The position numbers and the translations under genes are program-made. This document shows, piece after piece, positions 1-6,265 of a stretch of DNA of 14,402 bases. Origin of the DNA: JAADCS01 sp964473735 (GTDB lineage: Bacteria > Hydrothermota > Hydrothermia > LBFQ01); the NCBI GenBank assembly GCA_964473735.1, contig CAYYQD010000037.1, positions 1 to 14,402 of the forward strand, in the 5' to 3' direction. The notes below the pieces were generated by a model. That model ran no database searches. It saw only the letters and a list, made by a program, of their open reading frames with translations, and had not been told where the DNA came from. Position 1 is the first letter of the stretch. Each line of letters opens with the position of its first letter.

Positions 1-21
1 AGAAAGTACTTTGACCGAATC

Positions 22-42
22 AACCTGTTGGATTATCAGGTT
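22..42. repeat. Small perfect inverted repeat before the methyltransferase gene
   Basis: AACCTG (22-27) and CAGGTT (37-42) are exact reverse complements separated by nine bases, ending directly at the AGGAGG ribosome site (43-48) of the methyltransferase. It could be an operator or a small RNA hairpin that affects access to the ribosome site. A six-base arm can occur by chance, so this is only a candidate. Confidence 0.3.
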
Positions 43-55
43 AGGAGGTTGTAAT

Positions 56-2131
56 ATGGAAAAGGATCTCATTTTACACGGGGACGTTTATACGGCCCTT
101 GACTTTGTGGAGGACGGGAGCGTGGCCGTTGCAATCACTTCACCGCCCTATTGGAAACAGCGGGACTACGGGTTTAAAGGGCAAATAGGTTTAGAGAGAA
201 CGCCCGAAGAGTATATAGGCAGGCTGGTGATGATATTCAACAAGCTGTACCGAAAACTAAAGGAGGACGGGGTTTTCTTCCTGAACGTAGGCGATAAGTA
301 CCTGAACCGGTACGGAAAATCCCATCTTCTTCAAATACCTTACAGGTTAGCGTATCACATGGTAAAGAACGGATGGCACCTTGAAGATATAACGGTATGG
401 TACAAGCCTAATCACATGCCGTCCTCTGTCAAAGATAGATTTACCAATACCTACGAGCCTGTTCTGGTCTTTTCAAAGGGCAAAAATAACCTGTACCGTG
501 GTGTTAAGCGGAGTGTGGTCAAAGTTCCCCTGCAGCAAACCCCCTGGAAACACACGGCCGTTTATCCCGAAAGGTTAGTTGAGGAGATGCTAAACCGGGT
601 AAAGCTGAAGGATGGTGATGTGATACTGGACCCCTTCGCCGGTACGGGTACAACTGCCGCCGTAGTCAAAAGGCTAAGGAGTGGGTTTTACGGCAAAAAT
701 TTGAGGTTCATCTTGATAGAAAAAGGGGATAGCTTCGTGGATATAATAAAAAGTAGGGTGGGTACAGGTGAGGTCGTTAAAGTTGATGATGAAGAATACA
801 CCTGGAATCCCGTTGAGGAAGAGGACCTTCCTGCGGGGAGCTTGAGGATCCTTCTTCAGGACAGGTACGGGGAGGTGTATCTATCCCAAAGCACCGAGGA
901 GTTCCTATCTATTCTCAGAGGGATGACATCGGAGAATTTCAAACGTTTTCATCGGGAGGACGCCATTTACTTTTTCGGTGTAAAGGGATGGAGTCTGGAG
1001 GATCTATACTACGTGCATGCCTTGTATAACCACGGATACGTTCTGCGGAACATGATCGTGGTTGAGAGAGATGGAGGGTGGTTCCCGGTCTTCATGTTAG
1101 CAAGGAACAGTACGAAAGTCGCCTATAGGTTCTATATAGACCGTGTTAGGTTGGCTCACAAAACGAGGGGGGATGAGAACTGGGCCAAAAGGAAGTTCGT
1201 TGGAATGGGTGTCAAGGACATATCCGGTAAAAAGACGGCAAAGGGGAAGGTCGTAGAGGTCGTAGAAAGATATAAGGATGGGTTTCCGAAGGTGGTCTTA
1301 GTGGCTTGGGAGAGCAGGGTTTCCCCGGAGTTCGTCATACATCCCGAGAGGGATGAGATCCTTATGGAGGGGTTGAGGTTTTACTGCCCCAGATGTGGAG
1401 CGGAGTTGGAGGATCCGTACGACCCCCTGGGCGATAACCTCTGTCCGACGTGCGGATACGGGCTGTGGAGGGACCTACAAAGTGTCCCGGTGGTGCGTGA
1501 GCCGGAGGAGGTAATCATCACGTTGGAGAGTATAGAATACCGGAATTTTGAGGGGGATGCCCGAAATTACGGAGATGAGAGTGGAAAAAACGGGAGATCA
1601 GAGAGCAAATTTTTGTATCTGGATAGGTTTAACTGGGGAGCATCGCCGGGCGCCCGGAAGCTGGTAATAGGGGAGTACTTTACTAAGATGAGGCTCTACA
1701 GGGTAAGCCAACCGATGGTGGCACACTACCTGAACGTTTTAAGAAAATCTAAGGGTATGACCATAAACGACGTTATAAAGGCGTTTCCCGAGGGGTATCA
1801 CCACACCGTGGGCCATTGGTTCAGGAAAGACTTCGGGGGCTCCATCCCCATACCGAAAGATATTGAAATGCTGGAGAGGTTGTTCGGTGTCCGGGGAGGA
1901 TTGCTGACAGCTTTGAAAAGAACCGCCTTGAAGTTCCAGACGGTCAAATCGTCCGTTAAAGGAAAGAACCCCGGTGATTACCTGAAGATAAACGACGAGG
2001 AACATCTGATAGGTTTCCTGAAGCTTCTGTTCATTCCCTCATCGGAATATCTAAAGCAGGTGAGGAGCGGGGGAGTAAAGACCTTCAACCTTCACGTTGC
2101 GCTTGAAAATACGACGAACGTTTCCCCCTGA
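56..2131 (+). CDS. Beta-class DNA methyltransferase (N4-cytosine/N6-adenine type) with long C-terminal region
   Basis: Predicted to transfer a methyl group from S-adenosylmethionine to an exocyclic amino group of cytosine or adenine in DNA. The catalytic motif TSPPYW (about residues 28-33) precedes the cofactor motif DPFAGTGTT (192-200), the order of beta-class N6_N4_Mtase enzymes; TSPPY leans towards N4-cytosine. The start is the ATG at 56, seven bases after AGGAGG (43-48); an in-frame TTG at 11 has no such site. At 691 aa it is far longer than a minimal enzyme. Residues 299-440 resemble a degraded second copy of the methyltransferase core, followed by a CxxC/CxxC zinc ribbon (444-466) and a C-terminal part with the HTVGHWFRKD signature (about 583-592), which I recall from the C-termini of other methyltransferases. 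Base composition is more A+T-rich than the ribosomal genes next to it, suggesting transfer. No partner restriction gene is visible; one could lie left of the window. Family is sure; target base and site are unknown. Confidence 0.93.
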   Translation: MEKDLILHGDVYTALDFVEDGSVAVAITSPPYWKQRDYGFKGQIGLERTPEEYIGRLVMIFNKLYRKLKEDGVFFLNVGDKYLNRYGKSHLLQIPYRLAYHMVKNGWHLEDITVWYKPNHMPSSVKDRFTNTYEPVLVFSKGKNNLYRGVKRSVVKVPLQQTPWKHTAVYPERLVEEMLNRVKLKDGDVILDPFAGTGTTAAVVKRLRSGFYGKNLRFILIEKGDSFVDIIKSRVGTGEVVKVDDEEYTWNPVEEEDLPAGSLRILLQDRYGEVYLSQSTEEFLSILRGMTSENFKRFHREDAIYFFGVKGWSLEDLYYVHALYNHGYVLRNMIVVERDGGWFPVFMLARNSTKVAYRFYIDRVRLAHKTRGDENWAKRKFVGMGVKDISGKKTAKGKVVEVVERYKDGFPKVVLVAWESRVSPEFVIHPERDEILMEGLRFYCPRCGAELEDPYDPLGDNLCPTCGYGLWRDLQSVPVVREPEEVIITLESIEYRNFEGDARNYGDESGKNGRSESKFLYLDRFNWGASPGARKLVIGEYFTKMRLYRVSQPMVAHYLNVLRKSKGMTINDVIKAFPEGYHHTVGHWFRKDFGGSIPIPKDIEMLERLFGVRGGLLTALKRTALKFQTVKSSVKGKNPGDYLKINDEEHLIGFLKLLFIPSSEYLKQVRSGGVKTFNLHVALENTTNVSP

Positions 2132-2185
2132 ACACGAGGGGCCATCCTGCCTTTCCCCGCTTCCACAATATAACCACTTCCCCAG

Positions 2186-2191
2186 TATAAT
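2186..2191 (+). promoter_or_regulatory. -10 box of probable leaderless promoter for rpsZ and the ribosomal operon
   Basis: A perfect TATAAT lies eight bases before the rpsZ ATG at 2200. Transcription normally starts about seven bases after the box, which puts the RNA start at about 2198, almost on the start codon. No Shine-Dalgarno sequence is present, unlike the next genes. No convincing -35 box is visible 16-18 bases upstream. The same layout occurs before the genes at 10400, 14167 (minus) and 8820. Confidence 0.6.
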
Positions 2192-2199
2192 AGCCGCTT

Positions 2200-2385
2200 A
2201 TGGCGACCAAGGCGCAGATGGAGAAGATGAAGAGGAAACCCAAGTACAGGGTGAGGAAGCGCAACCGGTGCAGGATATGCGGGAGGGATCACGGCTACAT
2301 AAGGCAGTTCGGTATATGCCGTATCTGTTTCCGCGAGATGGCTCTGTTCGGAAAGCTACCCGGTGTGGTTAAGGCTTCCTGGTAA
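2200..2385 (+). CDS. rpsZ: 30S ribosomal protein S14, zinc-binding type
   Basis: Small-subunit protein of the 30S head. The 61 aa length and two CxxC pairs (C24/C27 and C40/C43) mark the short zinc-containing S14 form rather than the roughly 100 aa zinc-free form. Its basic N-terminus and the C-terminal GKLPGVVKASW are typical of the family. It is the first gene of a run of spc-operon genes in canonical order, followed 23 bases later by rpsH. It has no Shine-Dalgarno site; a TATAAT box eight bases before the ATG suggests it is translated from a leaderless mRNA. In the usual spc order rplE precedes it; here a DNA methyltransferase gene does. Confidence 0.97.
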   Translation: MATKAQMEKMKRKPKYRVRKRNRCRICGRDHGYIRQFGICRICFREMALFGKLPGVVKASW

Positions 2386-2408
2386 GCAAACACAAGGAGG
2401 TAAGAGGC

Positions 2409-2804
2409 ATGCTTACGGATCCTATCGCCGACATGCTAACCCGGATACGCAACGCCATCACGGCCGGGAAGAAGGAGACGGTCGTAGAGCCGGCATCCAA
2501 GTTCAAGATGGCCATCTTGGACGTCCTCAAGCGGGAAGGGTACATAGACGGCTACAAGGTTGAGGGCGAGGGCGTCAAGAGGAAGATACGGGTGTATATA
2601 CGCTACTACAAAGGGCAACCCGTAATCAGGCACATAGAGAAGGTCTCCAAACCCGGCCGCCGGGTGTATGTCGGAGTTGAGGAGATACCCAAGGTGTATA
2701 ACGGCCTTGGGATAGCGATACTTTCTACGTCCAAAGGTGTCCTGTCCGACCGCGAGGCCAAACGTCTAAGGGTGGGCGGCGAGCTCATAGCAAAGGTGTA
2801 TTAA
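2409..2804 (+). CDS. rpsH: 30S ribosomal protein S8
   Basis: Primary 16S rRNA-binding protein of the small subunit, needed for assembly of the central domain. The 131 aa length is normal. The N-terminal DPIADMLTRIRNA and the C-terminal STSKGVLSDREA block (about residues 106-117) with GGELIAKVY are S8 hallmarks. AAGGAGGT (2394-2401) sits seven bases before the ATG. It follows rpsZ and precedes rplF by 12 bases, so it is part of the same operon. In some bacteria S8 represses the spc operon by binding its mRNA; I cannot identify such a site here. Confidence 0.98.
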   Translation: MLTDPIADMLTRIRNAITAGKKETVVEPASKFKMAILDVLKREGYIDGYKVEGEGVKRKIRVYIRYYKGQPVIRHIEKVSKPGRRVYVGVEEIPKVYNGLGIAILSTSKGVLSDREAKRLRVGGELIAKVY

Positions 2805-2816
2805 CGGAGGTGCGAC

Positions 2817-3425
2817 ATGTCAAGGTTAATAAAGAAACCCATCGTAGTACCCTCCAACGTGAAGGTTGAGGTTAAGGACGGAGAGGGTAAGTTCAAGGGG
2901 GAGACCGTAAAGGGAAAGGTCTTCCACTTTAAAGGGCCGAAAGGGGAGGTTGAAGTTTTTATTCCCCCCATGGTTGAGGTGGAGGTCAAGGAGAAGGAGA
3001 TCTGGGTAAAGCCCGTGGACCCGAAGAGCGTGTCCAAACCTGACCGTAAGCTCGCCAAAGCCCTACCCGGCACCGTATACCGTCATCTCGCCAACGCCAT
3101 AAAGGGGGTCGTAGAGGGATACCGGAAAGAGCTGAAGGTGGTCGGTACAGGGTACCGAGTTCGTAAGGAGGGGGACAGGTTCGTCTTCACGGTGGGGTAC
3201 TCCCATCCCGTGTATTACAGCGTCCCCGAGGAGTACCGCAGGTACGTCAAGGCCGAGGTTCAGGGTGTAGATACGGTGATAGTGACCGGAACCAGCAAGG
3301 AGCTGGTGGGGCTCGTAGCCGCTCAGATAAGGTCCATAAAGGAGCCCAACATCTACACGGGCAAGGGTATACGCTACGCCGACGAGGTACTGGTACTTAA
3401 GCCCACCAAGAAGACCAAGGTATAA
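2817..3425 (+). CDS. rplF: 50S ribosomal protein L6
   Basis: Large-subunit protein near the factor-binding region. MSRLIKKPI at the start, KGPKGE (39-44), the GYSHPV motif in the second half and the C-terminal PNIYTGKGIRY are L6 signatures. GGAGGT (2806-2811) lies five bases before the ATG. At 202 aa it is about 20 residues longer than the usual 177-180. Compared by eye with a standard L6, about 12 of the extra residues lie between positions 20 and 38, ahead of KGPKGE, in the first of the two L6 domains; others lie around residues 66-76. This looks like a lineage-specific enlargement rather than an error, because the frame is open throughout and the family motifs continue on both sides. Confidence 0.97.
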   Translation: MSRLIKKPIVVPSNVKVEVKDGEGKFKGETVKGKVFHFKGPKGEVEVFIPPMVEVEVKEKEIWVKPVDPKSVSKPDRKLAKALPGTVYRHLANAIKGVVEGYRKELKVVGTGYRVRKEGDRFVFTVGYSHPVYYSVPEEYRRYVKAEVQGVDTVIVTGTSKELVGLVAAQIRSIKEPNIYTGKGIRYADEVLVLKPTKKTKV

Positions 3426-3435
3426 GGGGGTTGTC

Positions 3436-3831
3436 ATGAGGTACGTTTCTGAAAGAAAGAAGACGGAGTACCGTGTTAGGAGACGTAAGAGGAGGCACCT
3501 AAGGGTACGCAAGAGGGTTGAGGGTACCCCAGAGAGACCGCGTCTGGTCGTGTTCAGATCCAACAGGCACATCTACGCCCAGATAGTACTTGATCCGCCC
3601 TTTAGATCCTCCATAGTGATAACCGGTGCCTCCACCCTTTCACCGGAGATAAGGGAGAAGATAAAGGGCATGAAGAAGACCGAGCAGGCCCGAGAGGTGG
3701 GTAAGCTGATAGCCCAGAGGGCTAAGGAGAAGGGCATCACGGAGGTGGTGTTTGACCGCGCCGGATACAAGTACCACGGTCGCGTGAAGGCCCTTGCCGA
3801 GGGCGCGCGTGAGGGTGGTTTGAGCTTTTAA
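3436..3831 (+). CDS. rplR: 50S ribosomal protein L18
   Basis: Binds 5S rRNA and helps dock it on the large subunit. The 131 aa protein has the strongly basic N-terminus, then ERPRLVVFRSNRHIYAQ (about residues 33-49) and the C-terminal VVFDRAGYKYHGRVKALAE block of the L18 family. It lies 10 bases after rplF and 12 bases before rpsE, in canonical spc order. Upstream there is only a weak purine run (AAGGGGG), so translation is probably coupled to rplF. Confidence 0.97.
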   Translation: MRYVSERKKTEYRVRRRKRRHLRVRKRVEGTPERPRLVVFRSNRHIYAQIVLDPPFRSSIVITGASTLSPEIREKIKGMKKTEQAREVGKLIAQRAKEKGITEVVFDRAGYKYHGRVKALAEGAREGGLSF

Positions 3832-3843
3832 AGGAGGTGAAGG

Positions 3844-4374
3844 ATGGAAGAGCAACTGATTGAGACTACGGTAGTGATAAGGAGAACGTCCAAGATGACG
3901 TCCGGGGGGCGTAAGTTCCACATAGACGCGTGGGTGGTGGTCGGAAACGGCAACGGAAAGGTCGGCGTTGGGCACGGCAAGGCCCAAGAGACCCCGGACG
4001 CCATACAGAAGGCCATAAGGCGCGCCAAGAAGAACATGATAAGGACCATAGTATGGAGGGGCACCGTACCCCACGACGTACAGGTGAAGTTCAAGGCCAC
4101 CAAACTCCTGATAAAACCGGCCTCCCCCGGTACGGGTATCATAGCCTCACGTCCCGTACGGGCCATACTTGAGGCTGCCGGGTACCGGAACGTACTCACC
4201 AAGCTCATCGGCTCCACCAACCCAGTAAACGCCCTGTACGCCACCATAAAGGCCCTATCCATGATGAGGAGCCCCGACGAGGTCCTATCGGCGCGCGGCA
4301 AGAAGAAGAGGGTCCAGGAGCAGGTAAAGGAGGAGGCCCAGAATGAGGAAGCTAAAGATAACTCTGAAGCGTAG
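3844..4374 (+). CDS. rpsE: 30S ribosomal protein S5
   Basis: Small-subunit protein involved in decoding accuracy and mRNA unwinding at the entry channel. The N-terminal S5 RNA-binding domain shows GGRKFHIDAWVVVGN and GKVGVGHGKA (about residues 21-47); the C-terminal domain shows PASPGTGIIASRPVRAI and a typical NALYATIKAL stretch. Length 176 aa is normal, with an acidic tail (EEAQNEEAKDNSEA). A strong AAAGGAGGTGA site stands just before the ATG. The last 32 bases overlap the start of rpmD in another frame, so the acidic tail also carries the ribosome-binding site and start of the next gene. Confidence 0.98.
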   Translation: MEEQLIETTVVIRRTSKMTSGGRKFHIDAWVVVGNGNGKVGVGHGKAQETPDAIQKAIRRAKKNMIRTIVWRGTVPHDVQVKFKATKLLIKPASPGTGIIASRPVRAILEAAGYRNVLTKLIGSTNPVNALYATIKALSMMRSPDEVLSARGKKKRVQEQVKEEAQNEEAKDNSEA

Positions 4375-4528
4375 CCTCATAGACAAGAGTAAGAAGACGA
4401 AGCGCATCCTGAGGTCTCTGGGGCTGCGTAAGATAGGACAGACGGTCATACACAGGGACGTGCCCGCCATCCGCGGTCAGGTTGAGAAGGTTAGAAGGTA
4501 CGTAGAGGTTGAGGAGATAGAGGGTTGA
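4343..4528 (+). CDS. rpmD: 50S ribosomal protein L30
   Basis: Small large-subunit protein of 61 aa, the usual bacterial length. The N-terminal KLKITLKRSLID, the central LRSLGLRKIGQTVIHRD and the C-terminal VRRYVEVEEI match L30. AAAGGAGGAGG (4326-4336) precedes the ATG by six bases, inside rpsE, with which it overlaps by 32 bases. Its TGA stop overlaps the TTG start of mreB (TTGA, 4525-4528). In most bacteria rplO and secY follow; here mreB does. Confidence 0.96.
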   Translation: MRKLKITLKRSLIDKSKKTKRILRSLGLRKIGQTVIHRDVPAIRGQVEKVRRYVEVEEIEG

Positions 4529-5568
4529 GGAACTTCCTCCGGAACCTCCTTAACTTCTTCAAGCCGGGGATAGCGGTGGACCTGGGGACCTCCACCACGC
4601 TCATCTACCTGAAGGGGGAGGGGATAGTCCTACGGGAGGCGTCCGTGATCGCCATAGACTCCAACACGAAGGAGGTCATAGCCGTAGGGGACGCCGCCAA
4701 GCGCATGTTGGGAAAGACCCACGAGGGCCTGATAGCCAAGAGGCCGATAAAGGACGGAGTAATTCACAACCTTGAGTACGTCCAGATGATGTTGGCGGAG
4801 TTCCGGAAGAAGGTCATAAAGAACTTCATAGCCAACCCGACCATGCTTATGGCCGTCCCCTCCGGGGCCAACGACGTTGAACGGAAGGCTACGATAGACG
4901 CGGCCAAGAGCGTAGGGGCCAATCAGGTGTACCTGATAGAAGAGCCCGTTGCCTCGGCCGTGGGGATAGGTCTGAACGTCTTTGAGCCTCAGGGACATAT
5001 GATCGTAGATATCGGAGGGGGAACGTCCGAGATCGCCATAATCTCCTTAGCGGGCGTGGTAGCCAAGCAGCCCATACGGGTAGCCGGGGACGAGATGAAC
5101 GAGGCCATAGCGGACTACATCCGACGGGTGTATAACATAGCCATAGACGAGAACATAGCCGAGGAGATAAAGATAAAGATAGGGGACGTATACGGTGACC
5201 ACGACGGGGAGATACTCATAAGGGGATGGGAGGTCTTCTCCCGCAAGCCCACGGAGATAACTATAAAGTCCTCGGACGTTAAAGAGGCCCTCAAGGGGGT
5301 CATAGACTCGCTGGCACAGGCCATAAGGAAGGTTCTGGACATGGCGGAGCCTTCCGTCGTGAGGGACGTGCTTGAGGAGGGTATATACCTGACCGGTGGA
5401 GGTTCCACTATAAGGGGTCTGGACAGACGTCTGGAGGAGGAGACCGGTGTAAAGTTCATAAGGGCCGAGAACCCTTACGAGAGCGTGGCGAGGGGGGCGG
5501 GTATAGTCCTTGAAAACATAGACAAAAACCCCGAGTACAAGAAGCTTTTGATAGCAGCGAGCAGATAA
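4525..5568 (+). CDS. mreB: Rod-shape-determining protein MreB (actin-like)
   Basis: Actin-family ATPase that forms membrane-bound filaments and guides lateral cell-wall synthesis. Visible motifs are the first phosphate loop VDLGTSTT (about residues 18-25), the VPSGAND region (111-117), the catalytic EEP (139-141), the second phosphate loop IVDIGGGTSE (160-169) and the C-terminal YLTGGGSTIRGL adenosine loop. Length 347 aa is normal. The N-terminal MRNFLRNLLNFF is amphipathic and probably binds the membrane. The start is a TTG overlapping the rpmD stop; GAGGAGATAGAGGG just upstream can serve the ribosome, so translation is coupled to the ribosomal operon. The usual GRDL-type stretch reads GWEVFSRKPTE here (about residues 232-242), a local divergence. 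mreC follows after a single base. Confidence 0.97.
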   Translation: MRNFLRNLLNFFKPGIAVDLGTSTTLIYLKGEGIVLREASVIAIDSNTKEVIAVGDAAKRMLGKTHEGLIAKRPIKDGVIHNLEYVQMMLAEFRKKVIKNFIANPTMLMAVPSGANDVERKATIDAAKSVGANQVYLIEEPVASAVGIGLNVFEPQGHMIVDIGGGTSEIAIISLAGVVAKQPIRVAGDEMNEAIADYIRRVYNIAIDENIAEEIKIKIGDVYGDHDGEILIRGWEVFSRKPTEITIKSSDVKEALKGVIDSLAQAIRKVLDMAEPSVVRDVLEEGIYLTGGGSTIRGLDRRLEEETGVKFIRAENPYESVARGAGIVLENIDKNPEYKKLLIAASR

Positions 5569-5569
5569 G

Positions 5570-6265
5570 ATGCTCCCCTCATGGTTGAGGCTGGATCTGG
5601 ATAAATGGGAGGGTTTAGCACTTCTGGCCTCCGCCCTCCTCCTCTTCCCCTTTACTCGGGAGGCCCTTTTCTGGGCGGGATTACCCAACCTCTTTTCTCC
5701 CCTCTTCTCCGTAAGGAGGGCCCTGTACGCTATAACGGACCTGAGGGTCCAGAGAGACGAGCTTCTAAAGCTCAAGAGTAGGGTTGTGGTGGTAAATCCT
5801 ATAGACACGACCTCCTATCTACCCGTGGAGTTTAAGGGGACCTGTACCCTTCTCAACATGGAACCTCCCGCCTATCCCGAAAGGATGACCGTACGGTGCG
5901 ACACCCTCCCCTCCCCGGGGGACCTGCTCTGGGCCCACGGCCTCGTAGGCAGGATGCTCACGACGATCGGAAGGAACGGAGAGGTCCTTACACTGCACTC
6001 CCGGGAGTTCTATATCAGGGTAGTGGATATGAGGTCCGGGGTATGGGGAACCATGAGGGGAGGGAAAACACCCGCGGTCCGTTTCCTGCCGGAGGTTGCG
6101 GATGTGAAGGTGGGGGACACTCTCATGGCCTACGACCACCCCGGCGTGATGGTGGGAGTGGTCTCAGGGGTCGTTCCGGAGGCCCCCTTCGTACGCTTGA
6201 ACGTTCGGCCTATATGGAGGTACTACGTATGGACAAAGTTCGCCCTGTTGAAACCGCTCTACTGA
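5570..6265 (+). CDS. mreC: Rod-shape-determining protein MreC
   Basis: Inner-membrane protein with a periplasmic beta-rich domain that connects MreB filaments to the wall-synthesis enzymes. Residues about 15-28 form one membrane segment, followed by a short charged helix likely to be coiled coil (about 52-73). The C-terminal part shows the MreC pattern GLVGRM...VLTLHS...IRVVDMRSGVWGTMRGG, then VADVKVGDTLMAYDHPGVMVGVVSGV split over the end of the domain. At 231 aa it is shorter than the common 270-330, mainly in the coiled coil. It starts one base after the mreB stop and overlaps the next gene by 37 bases. Identity rests on these motifs and on the position directly after mreB. Confidence 0.88.
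   Translation: MLPSWLRLDLDKWEGLALLASALLLFPFTREALFWAGLPNLFSPLFSVRRALYAITDLRVQRDELLKLKSRVVVVNPIDTTSYLPVEFKGTCTLLNMEPPAYPERMTVRCDTLPSPGDLLWAHGLVGRMLTTIGRNGEVLTLHSREFYIRVVDMRSGVWGTMRGGKTPAVRFLPEVADVKVGDTLMAYDHPGVMVGVVSGVVPEAPFVRLNVRPIWRYYVWTKFALLKPLY

Noticed and set aside
11..55. TTG start at 11 for the methyltransferase and a TTGACC -35 box at the same place
   Set aside because: The ATG at 56 has a strong ribosome site at proper spacing. For a promoter, no good -10 box lies 16-18 bases after TTGACC; GATTAT is only 14 bases away.
2132..2199. Terminator after the methyltransferase gene
   Set aside because: Only a weak GGGG/CCCC pairing with a long loop and no T-run is visible.
5047..5808. Long antisense open frame (253 codons) on the minus strand over mreB and mreC
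   Set aside because: It lies wholly opposite well-supported genes, shows no family motif, and its composition is that expected from the complement of their codons. Other long antisense frames over rplF/rplR, rplR/rpsE and the GT-C gene were dropped for the same reason.
5896..6228. N-terminal extension of the O-antigen ligase-like frame
   Set aside because: This part is mreC read in another frame, rich in Gly, Arg and Pro, while the membrane protein proper begins at the ATG at 6229 behind a GGAGG site.
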